Shown piece by piece: positions 53,412-62,925 of a stretch of 64,000 nt of DNA. The notes below the pieces were generated by a model that saw only the letters and a list, made by a program, of their open reading frames with translations, was not told the DNA's origin and searched no databases. A program made the translations under genes and the position numbers. The stretch is from positions 496,001 to 560,000 of the forward strand of contig NZ_PGOI01000007.1 in the NCBI RefSeq assembly GCF_002794355.1, in the 5' to 3' direction. This DNA is from Pseudorhodobacter sp. MZDSW-24AT. Lineage in GTDB: Bacteria; Pseudomonadota; Alphaproteobacteria; Rhodobacterales; Rhodobacteraceae. Each line of letters begins with the position of its first letter. The first letter of the stretch is position 1.

Positions 53412-54352
53412 CCCCCGCGATCAAAGTCTGGAGCCTTCATCTGCTGGTGCTTGCGCTCCTTTTCGCGGCGCAGTTCGTTTTGCCGCCCTACCACGCCACC
53501 AACCTTGCCCGGATCATGGTGCTGGCCGTGTTCGCCATGGGGTATAACATCGCCTTTGGCTACACCGGCCTGTTGTCCTTGGGACATGCGCTTTTTTTCG
53601 CGGCGGGCATGTATGCGATGGGACTGTCGGCTTGGCATCTGGATGCGCAGGCTTGGCCCGCCTTGATTGCGGGCCTGATCGCCGGTGGCGCCATCGCAGG
53701 GGCCGTGGGACTGCTGGCCCTGCGCGCTGTCGGGGTCAGCTTCATGATTGTGACGCTGATGTTCGCACAGGCCGGCTACCTCACATTGCTTTACCTGAAC
53801 AGTTGGACAGGCGGTGATGAGGGTTTTGTGATCGCGCAGAATGCGCGGGTGCTCTCTGGATTTGACATGGCCACAGATACGCCCCGCTTTGTGGCCGCCT
53901 TCGTGCTGTTTGCCGTCGGTTTGCTGGCCTGCCTGTGGCTGGTGCGCTCGCCCTTTGGCAGGGTGATGATCGCCATGCGCGAAAATGAAGAGCGCAGCCG
54001 CATGTTGGGCTATAGCCCGTTTCACGTGAAACTGACAGCGCTCGTGCTTTCGGGTGTCTATGCCGGTGCGGCAGGTGCGGCCTATGGCATGTTGTTTGGC
54101 TATGTTGGGGCAACCTTCGCCACAATCCAGTATTCGATCCTGCCGATGCTTTACGTGCTCTTGGGCGGTGCGGGCACCGTGCTGGGGCCGTTTCTCGGGG
54201 CCTTGATCATGTTCTATCTGATCGACATCACAAGCGCCTACACCGACGCCTATTTCTTCGTCGTGGGCGCGGCATTGGTCGGCTTGGTGCTGTTTGCACC
54301 ACAAGGCATATTGGGTGCCTTGCGCGAAAGGGTCTTGAAGTGGTTGCCGTGA
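53408..54352 (+). CDS. Branched-chain amino-acid-type ABC permease (LivM-like)
   Basis: The 314-residue product is the second permease subunit, with about nine hydrophobic segments. It has LivM-family features: YNIAFGYTGLLSLGHALFF near residues 44-62, and the cytoplasmic EAA-like loop SPFGRVMIAMRENEERSRMLGY near 181-202. It overlaps both LivH (ATGA) and LivG, showing tight operon coupling. Confidence 0.93.
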   Translation: MTPAIKVWSLHLLVLALLFAAQFVLPPYHATNLARIMVLAVFAMGYNIAFGYTGLLSLGHALFFAAGMYAMGLSAWHLDAQAWPALIAGLIAGGAIAGAVGLLALRAVGVSFMIVTLMFAQAGYLTLLYLNSWTGGDEGFVIAQNARVLSGFDMATDTPRFVAAFVLFAVGLLACLWLVRSPFGRVMIAMRENEERSRMLGYSPFHVKLTALVLSGVYAGAAGAAYGMLFGYVGATFATIQYSILPMLYVLLGGAGTVLGPFLGALIMFYLIDITSAYTDAYFFVVGAALVGLVLFAPQGILGALRERVLKWLP

Positions 54353-55045
54353 TCGAAGCCAAGCGCCTCACGCGCCACTTTGGCGGTGTGCGTGCCGTTG
54401 ACGGAGTCGATTTCAGTCTCGAACAAGGCGAGATTCATGGGTTGATCGGCCCCAATGGGGCAGGAAAGACCACTTTCGTCAGCTTGTTGGCAGGCCGCGT
54501 CCCTGTGCAATCGGGCGAGATCCGACTTGAGGGCGAAGACATCACCCACCTCCCCGCGCATTTGCGCGTCCGCAAGGGTGTGGCCTATACGTTTCAGATC
54601 ACCTCCATCTACCCGCGCCTTTCCGTGTATGACAATGTGATCTTGGCCGCACAAAGCCGGAACAGCACGGGTGCGGACAAAGACGCAACAGCAGCGCTGC
54701 ACAAAGCCGGGCTGACCACTTTGGCAGGCGAACAGGCAGGCACCTTGTCTTACGGGCATCAGCGGCTGGTAGAGCTGGCCATGGGCCTTGCCCTGCGCCC
54801 CAAGGTGCTGATCCTTGATGAGCCGACACAGGGCTTGGCCTCAGGTGAGATCGAGAATTTCAAGCTTTTGATCCGGTCGCTGGTGCCGCACACCACGCTC
54901 TTGTTGATCGAACACAATATGGATGTGGTGATGGATCTTGCGCATCGCGTGTCGGTGCTGAACTTTGGTCAGATCCTCGCCGTGGGCACCCCCGAAGACA
55001 TTCGCCACAACACGGCCGTTCAAGACGCCTATCTGGGGGGGCCCC

Positions 55046-55059
<14 letters not shown>
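54340..55059 (+). CDS. ABC transporter ATPase (LivG-like)
   Basis: The 239-residue ATPase powers the importer. It has Walker A GPNGAGKTT near residues 37-45, the signature LSYGHQRLVELAMGLA near 136, and Walker B LILDEPTQGLA. The insertion region after the Walker A motif is of the LivG type, and the C-terminus with VQDAYLGG is characteristic. GTG 54340 is chosen because AAAGGG lies 7 bases upstream; GTG 54349 is the alternative. It overlaps both LivM and LivF. Confidence 0.93.
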
Positions 55060-55741
<682 letters not shown>

Positions 55742-55809
55742 TCTGAACGCCGACCGGGGCCTGCGGTGAAGAACGCGGTGGCCAGACGGTTGAGGCCAGT
55801 TCAGCCTGA

Positions 55810-56934
55810 TCAGACCCGCTTTTCGCCCGCTTGCCACACGTTCAAAACCTGAAAATCGGCATCCAGATGCACAAGGTCGGCCCGCGCGCCCGGCGTGAAC
55901 TGCCCCAAATCGGCGCGACCGATCACGGCGGCAGGCACCCGGGTTGCCATCGCCAAGGTGCGCGCAGGCGCCAGCCCGATCGTGCGAACCATGAACGCCA
56001 CCGCCTGCGGCAGGCTTAGGTCTGCCCCCGCAAGCGTGCCATCTTCCAAGGTCAACCTGCCCTCTTCGCGCAAGATCCTGCGCCCTCCGAGCATAAATTC
56101 ACGCTCGGTCGTTCCAGCGGCGGCCATGCAATCAGACACCAGAAACAAGCCGTCAGGATGCGCAGCCAAGGCGATCCGCAAGGTGGCCGGGGCAATATGG
56201 ATGCCATCGGCAATCAAACCCGCAGGGAGCCTCTGGTCAAGAACCGCCCCTACCAAGCCGGGTTCGCGGTTGCCCAGCTGGCTCATGGCGTTGAACAAAT
56301 GCGTGGCACAGTGCGCACCCGCAGTGAAGGCCGCCATGGCCTCCTCATAGGTGCACTCCGCATGGCCAAGACTGACCGTTGCCCCGGCCCGCACCAGTGC
56401 CGCGATCTGATCCGGGCGCACCGCGGCTGGGGCCACCGTCACCATCAGCGCGGGCAAGCGTTGGGCGGCGCTGATCAGCATCGCAAGGTCCCGGTCCTCC
56501 ATCGGCCGGATCAGCGCCGGATCATGCGCCCCCTTCCGGCGTGGGTCGAGATGCGGCCCCTCCAGATGCAGGCCCAGAAATCCGGGTGCGCCAAGGCAGG
56601 CAACGCCTGCCTCGACAACGCGGGCCGTTGCCGCGAAGCTGTCGGTGATCAGCGTCGGCAGAATCCCGGTCGAACCCATCCGGACATGGGTTTGGCAGAT
56701 GGCGCGCAAGGAGGCGGCGGTGGTCGTGCCATCCACCATGACACCCCCACCGCCATTGACCTGAAGATCAATAAAGCCGGGCGAAAGAAGACCACCGCCC
56801 AGCGTGACGATCTCTGCCGTGGCAGGAACCGAAGATCCCACCTCGACAATGCCTTCACCTTCGGTGAGCAAGACGGCGTCGTCATGCAGCGCCACCCCGT
56901 CGAAGATCCGCGCCCCGGTGAAGGCCGTCAGCAT
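55810..56934 (-). CDS. nagA: N-acetylglucosamine-6-phosphate deacetylase NagA
   Basis: NagA removes the acetyl group from GlcNAc-6-phosphate, giving glucosamine-6-phosphate and acetate. The 374-residue product has the amidohydrolase fold: GFIDLQVNGGGG near residues 52-63, the metal-binding His in HLEGPHLDP near 122-130, the histidine pair AGHAECTY.. and CATHLFNAMS, and the catalytic Asp in LVSDCMAAAGT. The QxN at the first site, instead of HxH, is usual for NagA. It overlaps the SIS gene by one base and is the last of a four-gene operon. Confidence 0.94.
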   Translation of the reverse strand: MLTAFTGARIFDGVALHDDAVLLTEGEGIVEVGSSVPATAEIVTLGGGLLSPGFIDLQVNGGGGVMVDGTTTAASLRAICQTHVRMGSTGILPTLITDSFAATARVVEAGVACLGAPGFLGLHLEGPHLDPRRKGAHDPALIRPMEDRDLAMLISAAQRLPALMVTVAPAAVRPDQIAALVRAGATVSLGHAECTYEEAMAAFTAGAHCATHLFNAMSQLGNREPGLVGAVLDQRLPAGLIADGIHIAPATLRIALAAHPDGLFLVSDCMAAAGTTEREFMLGGRRILREEGRLTLEDGTLAGADLSLPQAVAFMVRTIGLAPARTLAMATRVPAAVIGRADLGQFTPGARADLVHLDADFQVLNVWQAGEKRV

Positions 56935-57959
56935 CACACCGTCTCCGTCACTTTGCGCAGGTGGGGCGGTGTGTCAGGGTCGAATCCACGACGCCGGGCC
57001 AGCCCTTCCACAAAGCGATAAAACGCCGTCGCAAGAACCAGCGGAGCCACCAACGGATGCAAATCCGGCACCGAAGGCAATTCGGTCGCCCCCTGTGCCG
57101 CGGCGCCCGTCAGGAAGACATCGGCGCCTTGCGCCGCAAGCCGCTCTGCTGTGCTCACGACATGGGGCAAGGCCGCATCGGCAACACCCAAGGCAAGCAC
57201 GGGGAATTGCGCCTGAACAATCGCCGCCGGACCATGCAGGACTTCCGCAGCCGAATAGGATTCAGCGTGCAGGCCACAGGTTTCCTTGAACTTCAACGCA
57301 CACTCGTTGGCGATCGCAAAGGCAGGACCGCGCCCAAGAACATAGGCCGAATTCGCCCGCGACAGCCGCGCCGCAAGCGGCGACCAGTCAAGCTGCTGGG
57401 CCTTCTCGAAGGCCGCAGGCAAATCCGCAATGGCACGACGCAACGCGTCATCCTGTTGCCACTCGGCCAGCAGGGTCAGACCCGCCAGCACAGAGACAAC
57501 AAAGGTTTTGGTGGCGGCAACGCTGTGCTCCACGCCAGCTTGCAACGCAAGACAGTGATCCGAAGCCGCCCCCATCGGGCTGCCAGAGAAATTCGTGATG
57601 GCGATCGACAAAGCGCCCCCACTTCGTCCCGCCCGCATCATCTCCACGATGTCCGGGCTCTGACCCGATTGCGAAATGCCCACACAGACCGCGCCCTTCA
57701 ACCGCAGCGGACGACCATAAATGGACGCGACAGACGGTCCGACAGAGGCGACAGGCACGCCAGCAAGCAGTTCGACAGCGTATTTGAGATAGGTGGCCGC
57801 ATGATCGGAAGACCCGCGCGCGACGGTCACCAGCAAGGCCGGGTCAAGCTGTTGCATGGCCTTGGCCGCCGCTTGAACGGCAGGCGCAGTCTCTTGCAGG
57901 AACCGCTCGGCCACTGCCGGGATCTCTGCCACTTCGCGCGCCATATGGGTTTGAGTCAT
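56934..57959 (-). CDS. GlmS-like SIS-domain glucosamine-6-phosphate isomerase/deaminase (NagB-II type)
   Basis: The 341-residue product has two SIS domains but no glutaminase domain. The first has VARGSSDHAATYLKY and the sugar-phosphate loop ISQSGQSPDIVEMM near residues 95-108; the second has LGRGPAFAIANECALKFKETCGLHAESYSAAEVLHGP, read in parts, which mirrors the GlmS isomerase domain. Lying between nagA and the regulator, it most likely converts glucosamine-6-phosphate to fructose-6-phosphate in place of NagB. It overlaps the GntR gene by four bases (ATGA). Confidence 0.88.
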   Translation of the reverse strand: MTQTHMAREVAEIPAVAERFLQETAPAVQAAAKAMQQLDPALLVTVARGSSDHAATYLKYAVELLAGVPVASVGPSVASIYGRPLRLKGAVCVGISQSGQSPDIVEMMRAGRSGGALSIAITNFSGSPMGAASDHCLALQAGVEHSVAATKTFVVSVLAGLTLLAEWQQDDALRRAIADLPAAFEKAQQLDWSPLAARLSRANSAYVLGRGPAFAIANECALKFKETCGLHAESYSAAEVLHGPAAIVQAQFPVLALGVADAALPHVVSTAERLAAQGADVFLTGAAAQGATELPSVPDLHPLVAPLVLATAFYRFVEGLARRRGFDPDTPPHLRKVTETV

Positions 57960-58735
57960 GTCGTTGTCCTTTCCGAAAAGTCACCTTGCGGCGACAGGGT
58001 CAGTTCCACGGCAAAATCATAGGCATCGCCGCGATAGAGAGAGCGGGTGAATTCCACCACCCTGCCCGATGGAAGATAGCCGATCCTTTCGATGCGCAGC
58101 CCAGCGGCGCCCACCGGCACGCCCAGAAGCTCTGCATCGCGGCCCCCCAGATTGGCGGCCGAAATCCTCTGGACCGCGCGAACAGGCCGCAGGCCGCGCG
58201 ACTCGAGCATGGCATAAAGGCTGGACTCCACGAGGTCGGGATCGGGCAAGGTTGCCGTGGAAAGCGAGGCGCGCTCAATGGCAAGCGGCACATCATCCGA
58301 ACGCCGCACCCGTTCCAGACGCGAGACACGGTCGCCGATGCCCAATCCCAAGGCCATCACCTCCTCGGGCGAGGGTGTGGTGATCTGGCGCGACAGCCAG
58401 ACGGATTCCACCGATTTGCCGCGGCGCGCCATATCTTCGGTAAACGAGGTCAGCAAGGACAGCGCCTGTTCCAGCCGCTCAACCTTGGGCGCGACAAAAG
58501 TGCCCGATCCCCTGCGCTGAACCAATTGCCCATTCGCCACCAAGGCCTGCACCGCTTTGCGGACCGTCACCCGCGACAGTCCCGTCATCGTGGCCATGTC
58601 GCGCTCTGCGGGAAGGCTGTCGCCCGCAGCAAGCCGCCCCGAGTTGATCGCTTCGGCCAAACGCTTCTGCAATTGCAGATACAACGGGCCAGACCCGGCC
58701 TCGTCAAAACCAGCGGGGGAAAACAGCAAATCCAT
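57956..58735 (-). CDS. GntR/HutC-family regulator, NagR-like
   Basis: The 259-residue product has an N-terminal winged helix (LPAERDMATMTGLSRVTVRKAV near residues 42-63) and a C-terminal UTRA ligand domain. NagR/DasR proteins of this class bind amino-sugar phosphates. It sits between the SIS and kinase genes of the amino-sugar operon. Repeated ATACCA boxes in the shared 59581-59744 region are its likely binding sites. ATG 58735 overlaps the kinase stop by one base; GTG 58738 is the alternative. Confidence 0.9.
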   Translation of the reverse strand: MDLLFSPAGFDEAGSGPLYLQLQKRLAEAINSGRLAAGDSLPAERDMATMTGLSRVTVRKAVQALVANGQLVQRRGSGTFVAPKVERLEQALSLLTSFTEDMARRGKSVESVWLSRQITTPSPEEVMALGLGIGDRVSRLERVRRSDDVPLAIERASLSTATLPDPDLVESSLYAMLESRGLRPVRAVQRISAANLGGRDAELLGVPVGAAGLRIERIGYLPSGRVVEFTRSLYRGDAYDFAVELTLSPQGDFSERTTT

Positions 58736-59580
58736 CACGCTCCCTCACGGGCAAGGCGCAGCGCGCCATCCAGTGCCGTGCCATTGGCCTTGCGCTGTGG
58801 AAACTGCGCCAAAGCCTCTGCGTAGCTGGCCCCCAACCCCCCGATAAAGGTCACAGGCAAAGCATCGGCCTTTCGCAAATGCGACAGCGCTTTGGCCATG
58901 TCAGACACGGCTTGAGACCAGATCCTTGTGGCGGCCAGATCCTTGGACTGCACGACAGACGGCGCAATCTTTGCAAAATCTGTGGCGCGCGCGGTCTGTG
59001 CAAAGCTGACAACACCCGCAGGGCCGCCGAGATCGTCCAAAAGCTGCGTCAAAAAGGGCGTCATAGGCTCGAATCCGTCAACTGCGCGCAAAGCGCTCGA
59101 ATAGGCCGCCCGACCAAGCCAAGCCCCACTGCCTTCGTCACCCAACACCAAACCCCACCCGCCATAACAGCGAATCTGACCCCCGCTTTGAACCGCAAAC
59201 ACCGATCCCGTCCCAATCGCGGCGACAATGCCATCAGCATCGGCCAATGCCCCCAAGGCGGCCGCGACCGCATCCGTCTCGATCCGAGCGCGCGCAAATG
59301 GCAAGCCAAGGCGCAACCGCCCCGCCGCGCCCGCCGCATTCGCGCCGGCCAAACCCAGCCCGGCAACCAGCAACGGAAGCTCGCGCGACAGGTTCTGCGC
59401 ACCAACCGCCTGCACCATGGCCTGTCGGGTCGCCTCAAGAATGTTGTCACGCGCGCCCACCGGATCAGATGCGATATTGGCAGGACCACCCTGCCCAGAG
59501 CCAAGCACATGGCCCCGTTCATCGGCCACGACGGCACGGCACCCGGTCCCACCCCCATCGATTCCCAGATAAAGCGCCAT
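58735..59580 (-). CDS. BadF/BadG-type N-acetylhexosamine kinase
   Basis: The 281-residue product is an ASKHA-fold kinase with the phosphate loops LYLGIDGGGTGCRAVV near residues 3-18, GTGSVFAV near 120-127, and GDEGSGAWLGR near 144-154. This family includes eukaryotic GlcNAc kinase and the bacterial MurK, which phosphorylates GlcNAc and MurNAc. In this locus it would form GlcNAc-6-P or MurNAc-6-P from the imported sugars. ATG 59580 gives the motif at the extreme N-terminus, as usual. It is the first gene of the kinase-nagR-SIS-nagA operon. Confidence 0.87.
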   Translation of the reverse strand: MALYLGIDGGGTGCRAVVADERGHVLGSGQGGPANIASDPVGARDNILEATRQAMVQAVGAQNLSRELPLLVAGLGLAGANAAGAAGRLRLGLPFARARIETDAVAAALGALADADGIVAAIGTGSVFAVQSGGQIRCYGGWGLVLGDEGSGAWLGRAAYSSALRAVDGFEPMTPFLTQLLDDLGGPAGVVSFAQTARATDFAKIAPSVVQSKDLAATRIWSQAVSDMAKALSHLRKADALPVTFIGGLGASYAEALAQFPQRKANGTALDGALRLAREGA

Positions 59581-59600
59581 CAGACTCCCCCTGAGCCAAC

Positions 59601-59638
59601 AAGATACCAAAACAATACCATTTTGAAAGTGGTATCTT
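59601..59638. promoter_or_regulatory. Candidate NagR operator, kinase side
   Basis: AAGATACCA (59601-59609) and TGGTATCTT (59630-59638) are perfect inverted 9-mers. A second ATACCA (59615-59620) makes a direct repeat with 11-base spacing and pairs with the same TGGTAT. The set lies 21 bases upstream of the kinase start. Confidence 0.65.
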
Positions 59639-59703
59639 CAAGACATCCCTATTCTTGCAGGATTCCGGGATTCGGCGCTAAACGAAACTTCACACTTTAC
59701 AAT

Positions 59704-59720
59704 TGGTATTATTTTGGCAT
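59704..59720. promoter_or_regulatory. Candidate NagR operator, murQ side
   Basis: Read on the minus strand, ATGCCAAAATAATACCA matches ATACCAAAACAATACCA at 59604-59620 in 15 of 17 positions. The two sites sit at opposite ends of the divergent region, each facing its own gene, as expected for one regulator controlling both operons. Confidence 0.6.
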
Positions 59721-59744
59721 TGTTTTGATGCAAGGGAGAATCAT

Positions 59745-60635
59745 ATGTCCGAGCAGCGCACAGAAGGTCGGCACGTCTTGTCCACAGGTCTCCATGCCGT
59801 AGCGGCACAAGAGACGATGTCACGGATATTGGAGTGTCAGCTTCACGCCTTGGCCGCGCTGCGCCCTGCCCTTGCTCAGATTGAACGTGCGGCGCAGGCC
59901 GGGGCCGATGCATTGCGGCGCGGCGGCAAGATGGCCTATGCGGGCGCAGGATCATCGGGCTTGATGGCCTTGGCGGATTGCCTCGAACTGCCCGGAACAT
60001 TTGGCATCGCGCCAGATCGCGTGCCAATGCTCTTTGCCGGGGGCGCCGATGCGCTCTTGCACATGCGGGGCGGGGTTGAGGATGATCCCGAACTGGCAAA
60101 ATCCGACCTGAACCGGGCCCAACTTTCCCAAGGGGATGTCATCCTGTGCCTCGCGGCATCTGGCGGCACACCTTACACTTTGGCGGTCGCGCGTGGCGCC
60201 AAGGCGCTTGGCGTCACCGTTGTCGGGCTCTCCAACGTCCGGACGGCGGCGCTGCTTGATCTGGCCGATATTCCGATCCTGCTGGAGACGGGGCCGGAAA
60301 TCGTCACCGGGTCGACCCGCATGGGCGCCGGAACCGCACAGAAAGTGGCGCTGAACATGGTGTCGGTTCTGATCGGAGTCGCACTTGGGCATGTGCACGA
60401 CGGTTTCATGGTGAATCTGACAGCCGACAATGCCAAACTGGTGGGGCGCGCCGCCCGAATTGTGACCGAAGTTTCGGCAGTCACCGAACAGGCCGCGCGT
60501 GACGCGCTGTCGCAGACCCATGGTTCTGTCAAACCCGCCATTCTGGTCGCCCGGGGCATGTCCCCGGCGCAGGCGGAACAGGCGCTCGCCAAGACAGGCG
60601 GCCATTTGGCGCCGCTGCTGTCTGACGGCCAATAA
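59745..60635 (+). CDS. murQ: N-acetylmuramic acid 6-phosphate etherase MurQ
   Basis: MurQ cleaves the lactyl ether of MurNAc-6-phosphate, giving GlcNAc-6-phosphate and D-lactate, a key step in peptidoglycan recovery. The 296-residue product has the SIS-type core with YAGAGSSGLMALAD near residues 65-78 and the diagnostic MurQ stretch TGSTRMGAGTAQKVALNM near 187-204. AAGGGAG precedes ATG 59745. It opens the plus-strand operon with the sugar ABC transporter and is divergent from the kinase operon. Its presence makes MurNAc or its derivatives a likely substrate of the locus. Confidence 0.95.
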   Translation: MSEQRTEGRHVLSTGLHAVAAQETMSRILECQLHALAALRPALAQIERAAQAGADALRRGGKMAYAGAGSSGLMALADCLELPGTFGIAPDRVPMLFAGGADALLHMRGGVEDDPELAKSDLNRAQLSQGDVILCLAASGGTPYTLAVARGAKALGVTVVGLSNVRTAALLDLADIPILLETGPEIVTGSTRMGAGTAQKVALNMVSVLIGVALGHVHDGFMVNLTADNAKLVGRAARIVTEVSAVTEQAARDALSQTHGSVKPAILVARGMSPAQAEQALAKTGGHLAPLLSDGQ

Positions 60636-60672
60636 TCAACCGGGCAAAAAGCCCACCAACCGGGAGACGACG

Positions 60673-61920
60673 ATGAAGAAGACCTCTGTCACCGCGCTGT
60701 TGACCAGCACATTGCTGGCCGGCCCAGCGCTTGCCCAAACCACCTTGACGATCGAAAGCTGGCGGAACGACGACCTGACCATCTGGCAAGAGACGATCAT
60801 TCCCGCCTTTAACGCGCAACATCCTGATATTTCGGTGGTTTTCTCACCTACAGCACCGGCGGAATACAATGCCGTGCTGAACTCGAAGCTGTCTGCGGGC
60901 AGCGCTGGTGATCTGATCACCTGTCGGCCTTTTGACGCCTCGCTGGAACTGTTCAATCAGGGCCATCTGACCGATCTGACCGATCTGGCAGGCATGGCCA
61001 ATTTTTCCGATGTGGCCAAGTCCGCATGGCAGACCGATGACGGTGCGGCCACCTTCTGCGTGCCGATGGCCTCGGTGATTCACGGCTTCATTTACAACGC
61101 CGATGCCTTTGCCGCTTTGGGCATCGAAGAGCCGAAAACGGAGGCCGAGTTTTACGCCGCCCTCGACAAAATCAAGGCAGACGGCACCTATATTCCGATG
61201 GCGATGGGCACCAACGACCAGTGGGAAGCCGCCACGATGGGCTATAACAACATCGGGCCGACGTATTGGAAGGGTGAAGAAGGCCGGCGCGCCTTGATCG
61301 CGGGCGAACAGAAGCTGACCGATCCCCAGTGGGTGGCCCCGTTCGAGCAGCTTGCCAAGTGGAAGGATTATCTGGGCGACGGATTTGAAGCGCAGACCTA
61401 TCCAGACAGCCAGAACCTGTTCACCTTGGGCCGTGCCGCAATCTATCCTGCCGGATCGTGGGAGATTTCCGGCTTCAATGCGCAGGCCGACTTCAAGATG
61501 GGCGCCTTCGCCCCGCCGGTCGCCGCTGCCGGCGACACCTGCTATATCAGTGATCACACCGACATCGGCATTGGCATGAATGCGAAATCGCCCAACGCCG
61601 AAGCCGCCAAGGTGTTCTTGGATTGGGTGGCAAGCGCTGAATTCGCAACGCTTTACGCCAATGCACTGCCGGGCTTCTTCAGCCTGAATTCCACCCCGGT
61701 GCAGATGGAAGACCCTCTGGCACAGGAATTCGTGTCATGGCGCGGCGAATGCGAGCCGACGATCCGTTCCACCTATCAGATTCTGTCGCGCGGAACGCCG
61801 AATCTTGAAAACGAAACCTGGAACGCTTCGGCAAATGTGATCCGTGGGTCTGAGACCCCGGCAGATGCGGCCAAGCGGCTGCAGGACGGGCTGGCCAGCT
61901 GGTACGAGCCCCAGAAGTAA
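60673..61920 (+). CDS. Sugar ABC transporter substrate-binding protein
   Basis: The 415-residue product is a periplasmic binding protein of the maltose/multiple-sugar type. A Sec signal peptide spans residues 1-23 (ending ALAQ). The mature start TTLTIESWRNDDLTIWQ and the later AALDKIKADGTYIP and LGRAAIYPAGSWEISGF segments are typical of carbohydrate uptake type 1 receptors. The position after murQ suggests that it binds an amino sugar or a muropeptide sugar. A stem-loop follows the stop and may keep its mRNA level higher than that of the permeases. Confidence 0.93.
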   Translation: MKKTSVTALLTSTLLAGPALAQTTLTIESWRNDDLTIWQETIIPAFNAQHPDISVVFSPTAPAEYNAVLNSKLSAGSAGDLITCRPFDASLELFNQGHLTDLTDLAGMANFSDVAKSAWQTDDGAATFCVPMASVIHGFIYNADAFAALGIEEPKTEAEFYAALDKIKADGTYIPMAMGTNDQWEAATMGYNNIGPTYWKGEEGRRALIAGEQKLTDPQWVAPFEQLAKWKDYLGDGFEAQTYPDSQNLFTLGRAAIYPAGSWEISGFNAQADFKMGAFAPPVAAAGDTCYISDHTDIGIGMNAKSPNAEAAKVFLDWVASAEFATLYANALPGFFSLNSTPVQMEDPLAQEFVSWRGECEPTIRSTYQILSRGTPNLENETWNASANVIRGSETPADAAKRLQDGLASWYEPQK

Positions 61921-61941
61921 GCGCAGGCTGAAAGTCCGGGA

Positions 61942-61965
61942 CTGGAGGGGCTGTTACCCCTCCAG
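61942..61965 (+). other. Intercistronic stem-loop after the binding-protein gene
   Basis: CTGGAGGGG and CCCCTCCAG form a perfect 9-base stem with a CTGTTA loop, 21 bases after the stop. There is no T-run. Such stems behind binding-protein genes usually stabilise the upstream mRNA or reduce read-through into permease genes. Confidence 0.7.
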
Positions 61966-62007
61966 ACCACTCCGGCGAATTTCTTGAACAGATGAAAGGG
62001 GAGCGAC

Positions 62008-62925
62008 ATGGCTGCACGAAAGCCGGTGCGCTGGCATATTGCCGTTTTTCTGGCCCCTGCGGTGGTCATCTACACTGCCATCATGATCATTCCCCTGATC
62101 GGAACGCTAAACCTGTCCTTGTTCAACAAGGGCGCAGACGGCGTCGAATTCGTGGGGCTGTCGAATTTTGCAACGCTGTTTGGCGACCCGCGATGGTCTG
62201 CGTCCTTTTGGAACGCGCTTGGCAACAACGCTTGGTTCTTTTTCATCCACATGCTGGTGCAAAATCCGATCGGCATCGCGCTGGCAGCCATTCTCTCGAC
62301 GCCGCGGCTCCGCATGGCCGCCTTCTATCGCACGGCCATCTTCATCCCCACGATCCTGAGCTTTGTGATCGTCGGCTTTGTCTGGAAACTGATCCTGTCA
62401 CCAATCTGGGGCATCGCGCCGGGGCTGCTTGATCTGGTGGGATTGAAAAGCCTGTTTGCGCCGTGGCTCGGGCGCGAAGACTCCGCGCTGACCACATTGG
62501 CACTGATCTCGGTCTGGCAATTCGTCGGCATTCCCATGATGCTGATCTATGCCGCACTCTTGTCCATTCCCGATGAGGTGCTTGAGGCCGCAGAGATGGA
62601 TGGCATTACCGGCATCAGCCAATTCTGGAAAATCAAGCTGCCGCTGATCCTGCCCAGCATCGGGATCATCTCGATCCTGACCTTTGTCGGAAACTTCAAC
62701 GCCTTTGATCTGATCTATGTCGCACAAGGGGCCTTGGCCGGTCCTGACTTCAGCACAGACATCCTTGGAACCTTCCTGTATCGCACCTTCTTCGGGTTCC
62801 AACTGCAGCTTGGAGATCCCTATATGGGCTCGGCGATTGCAGGCGCGATGTTCGGCATCATCCTCTTGGGCGTCTGTGTCTATCTCTTCGGTATTCAGAC
62901 CCGCCTGCGGAGGTATCAATTCTGA
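62008..62925 (+). CDS. Sugar ABC transporter permease (MalF-like)
   Basis: The 305-residue product has six membrane segments and the EAA loop EAAEMDGITGISQFWKIKLPLI near residues 193-214, which contacts the ATPase. It starts MAARKPVRWHIAVFLAPAVV and is one of two channel subunits. A AGGGGAG site precedes ATG 62008. It overlaps the next permease by one base. No ATPase gene is seen before the window edge; it may lie downstream or be shared. Confidence 0.93.
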   Translation: MAARKPVRWHIAVFLAPAVVIYTAIMIIPLIGTLNLSLFNKGADGVEFVGLSNFATLFGDPRWSASFWNALGNNAWFFFIHMLVQNPIGIALAAILSTPRLRMAAFYRTAIFIPTILSFVIVGFVWKLILSPIWGIAPGLLDLVGLKSLFAPWLGREDSALTTLALISVWQFVGIPMMLIYAALLSIPDEVLEAAEMDGITGISQFWKIKLPLILPSIGIISILTFVGNFNAFDLIYVAQGALAGPDFSTDILGTFLYRTFFGFQLQLGDPYMGSAIAGAMFGIILLGVCVYLFGIQTRLRRYQF

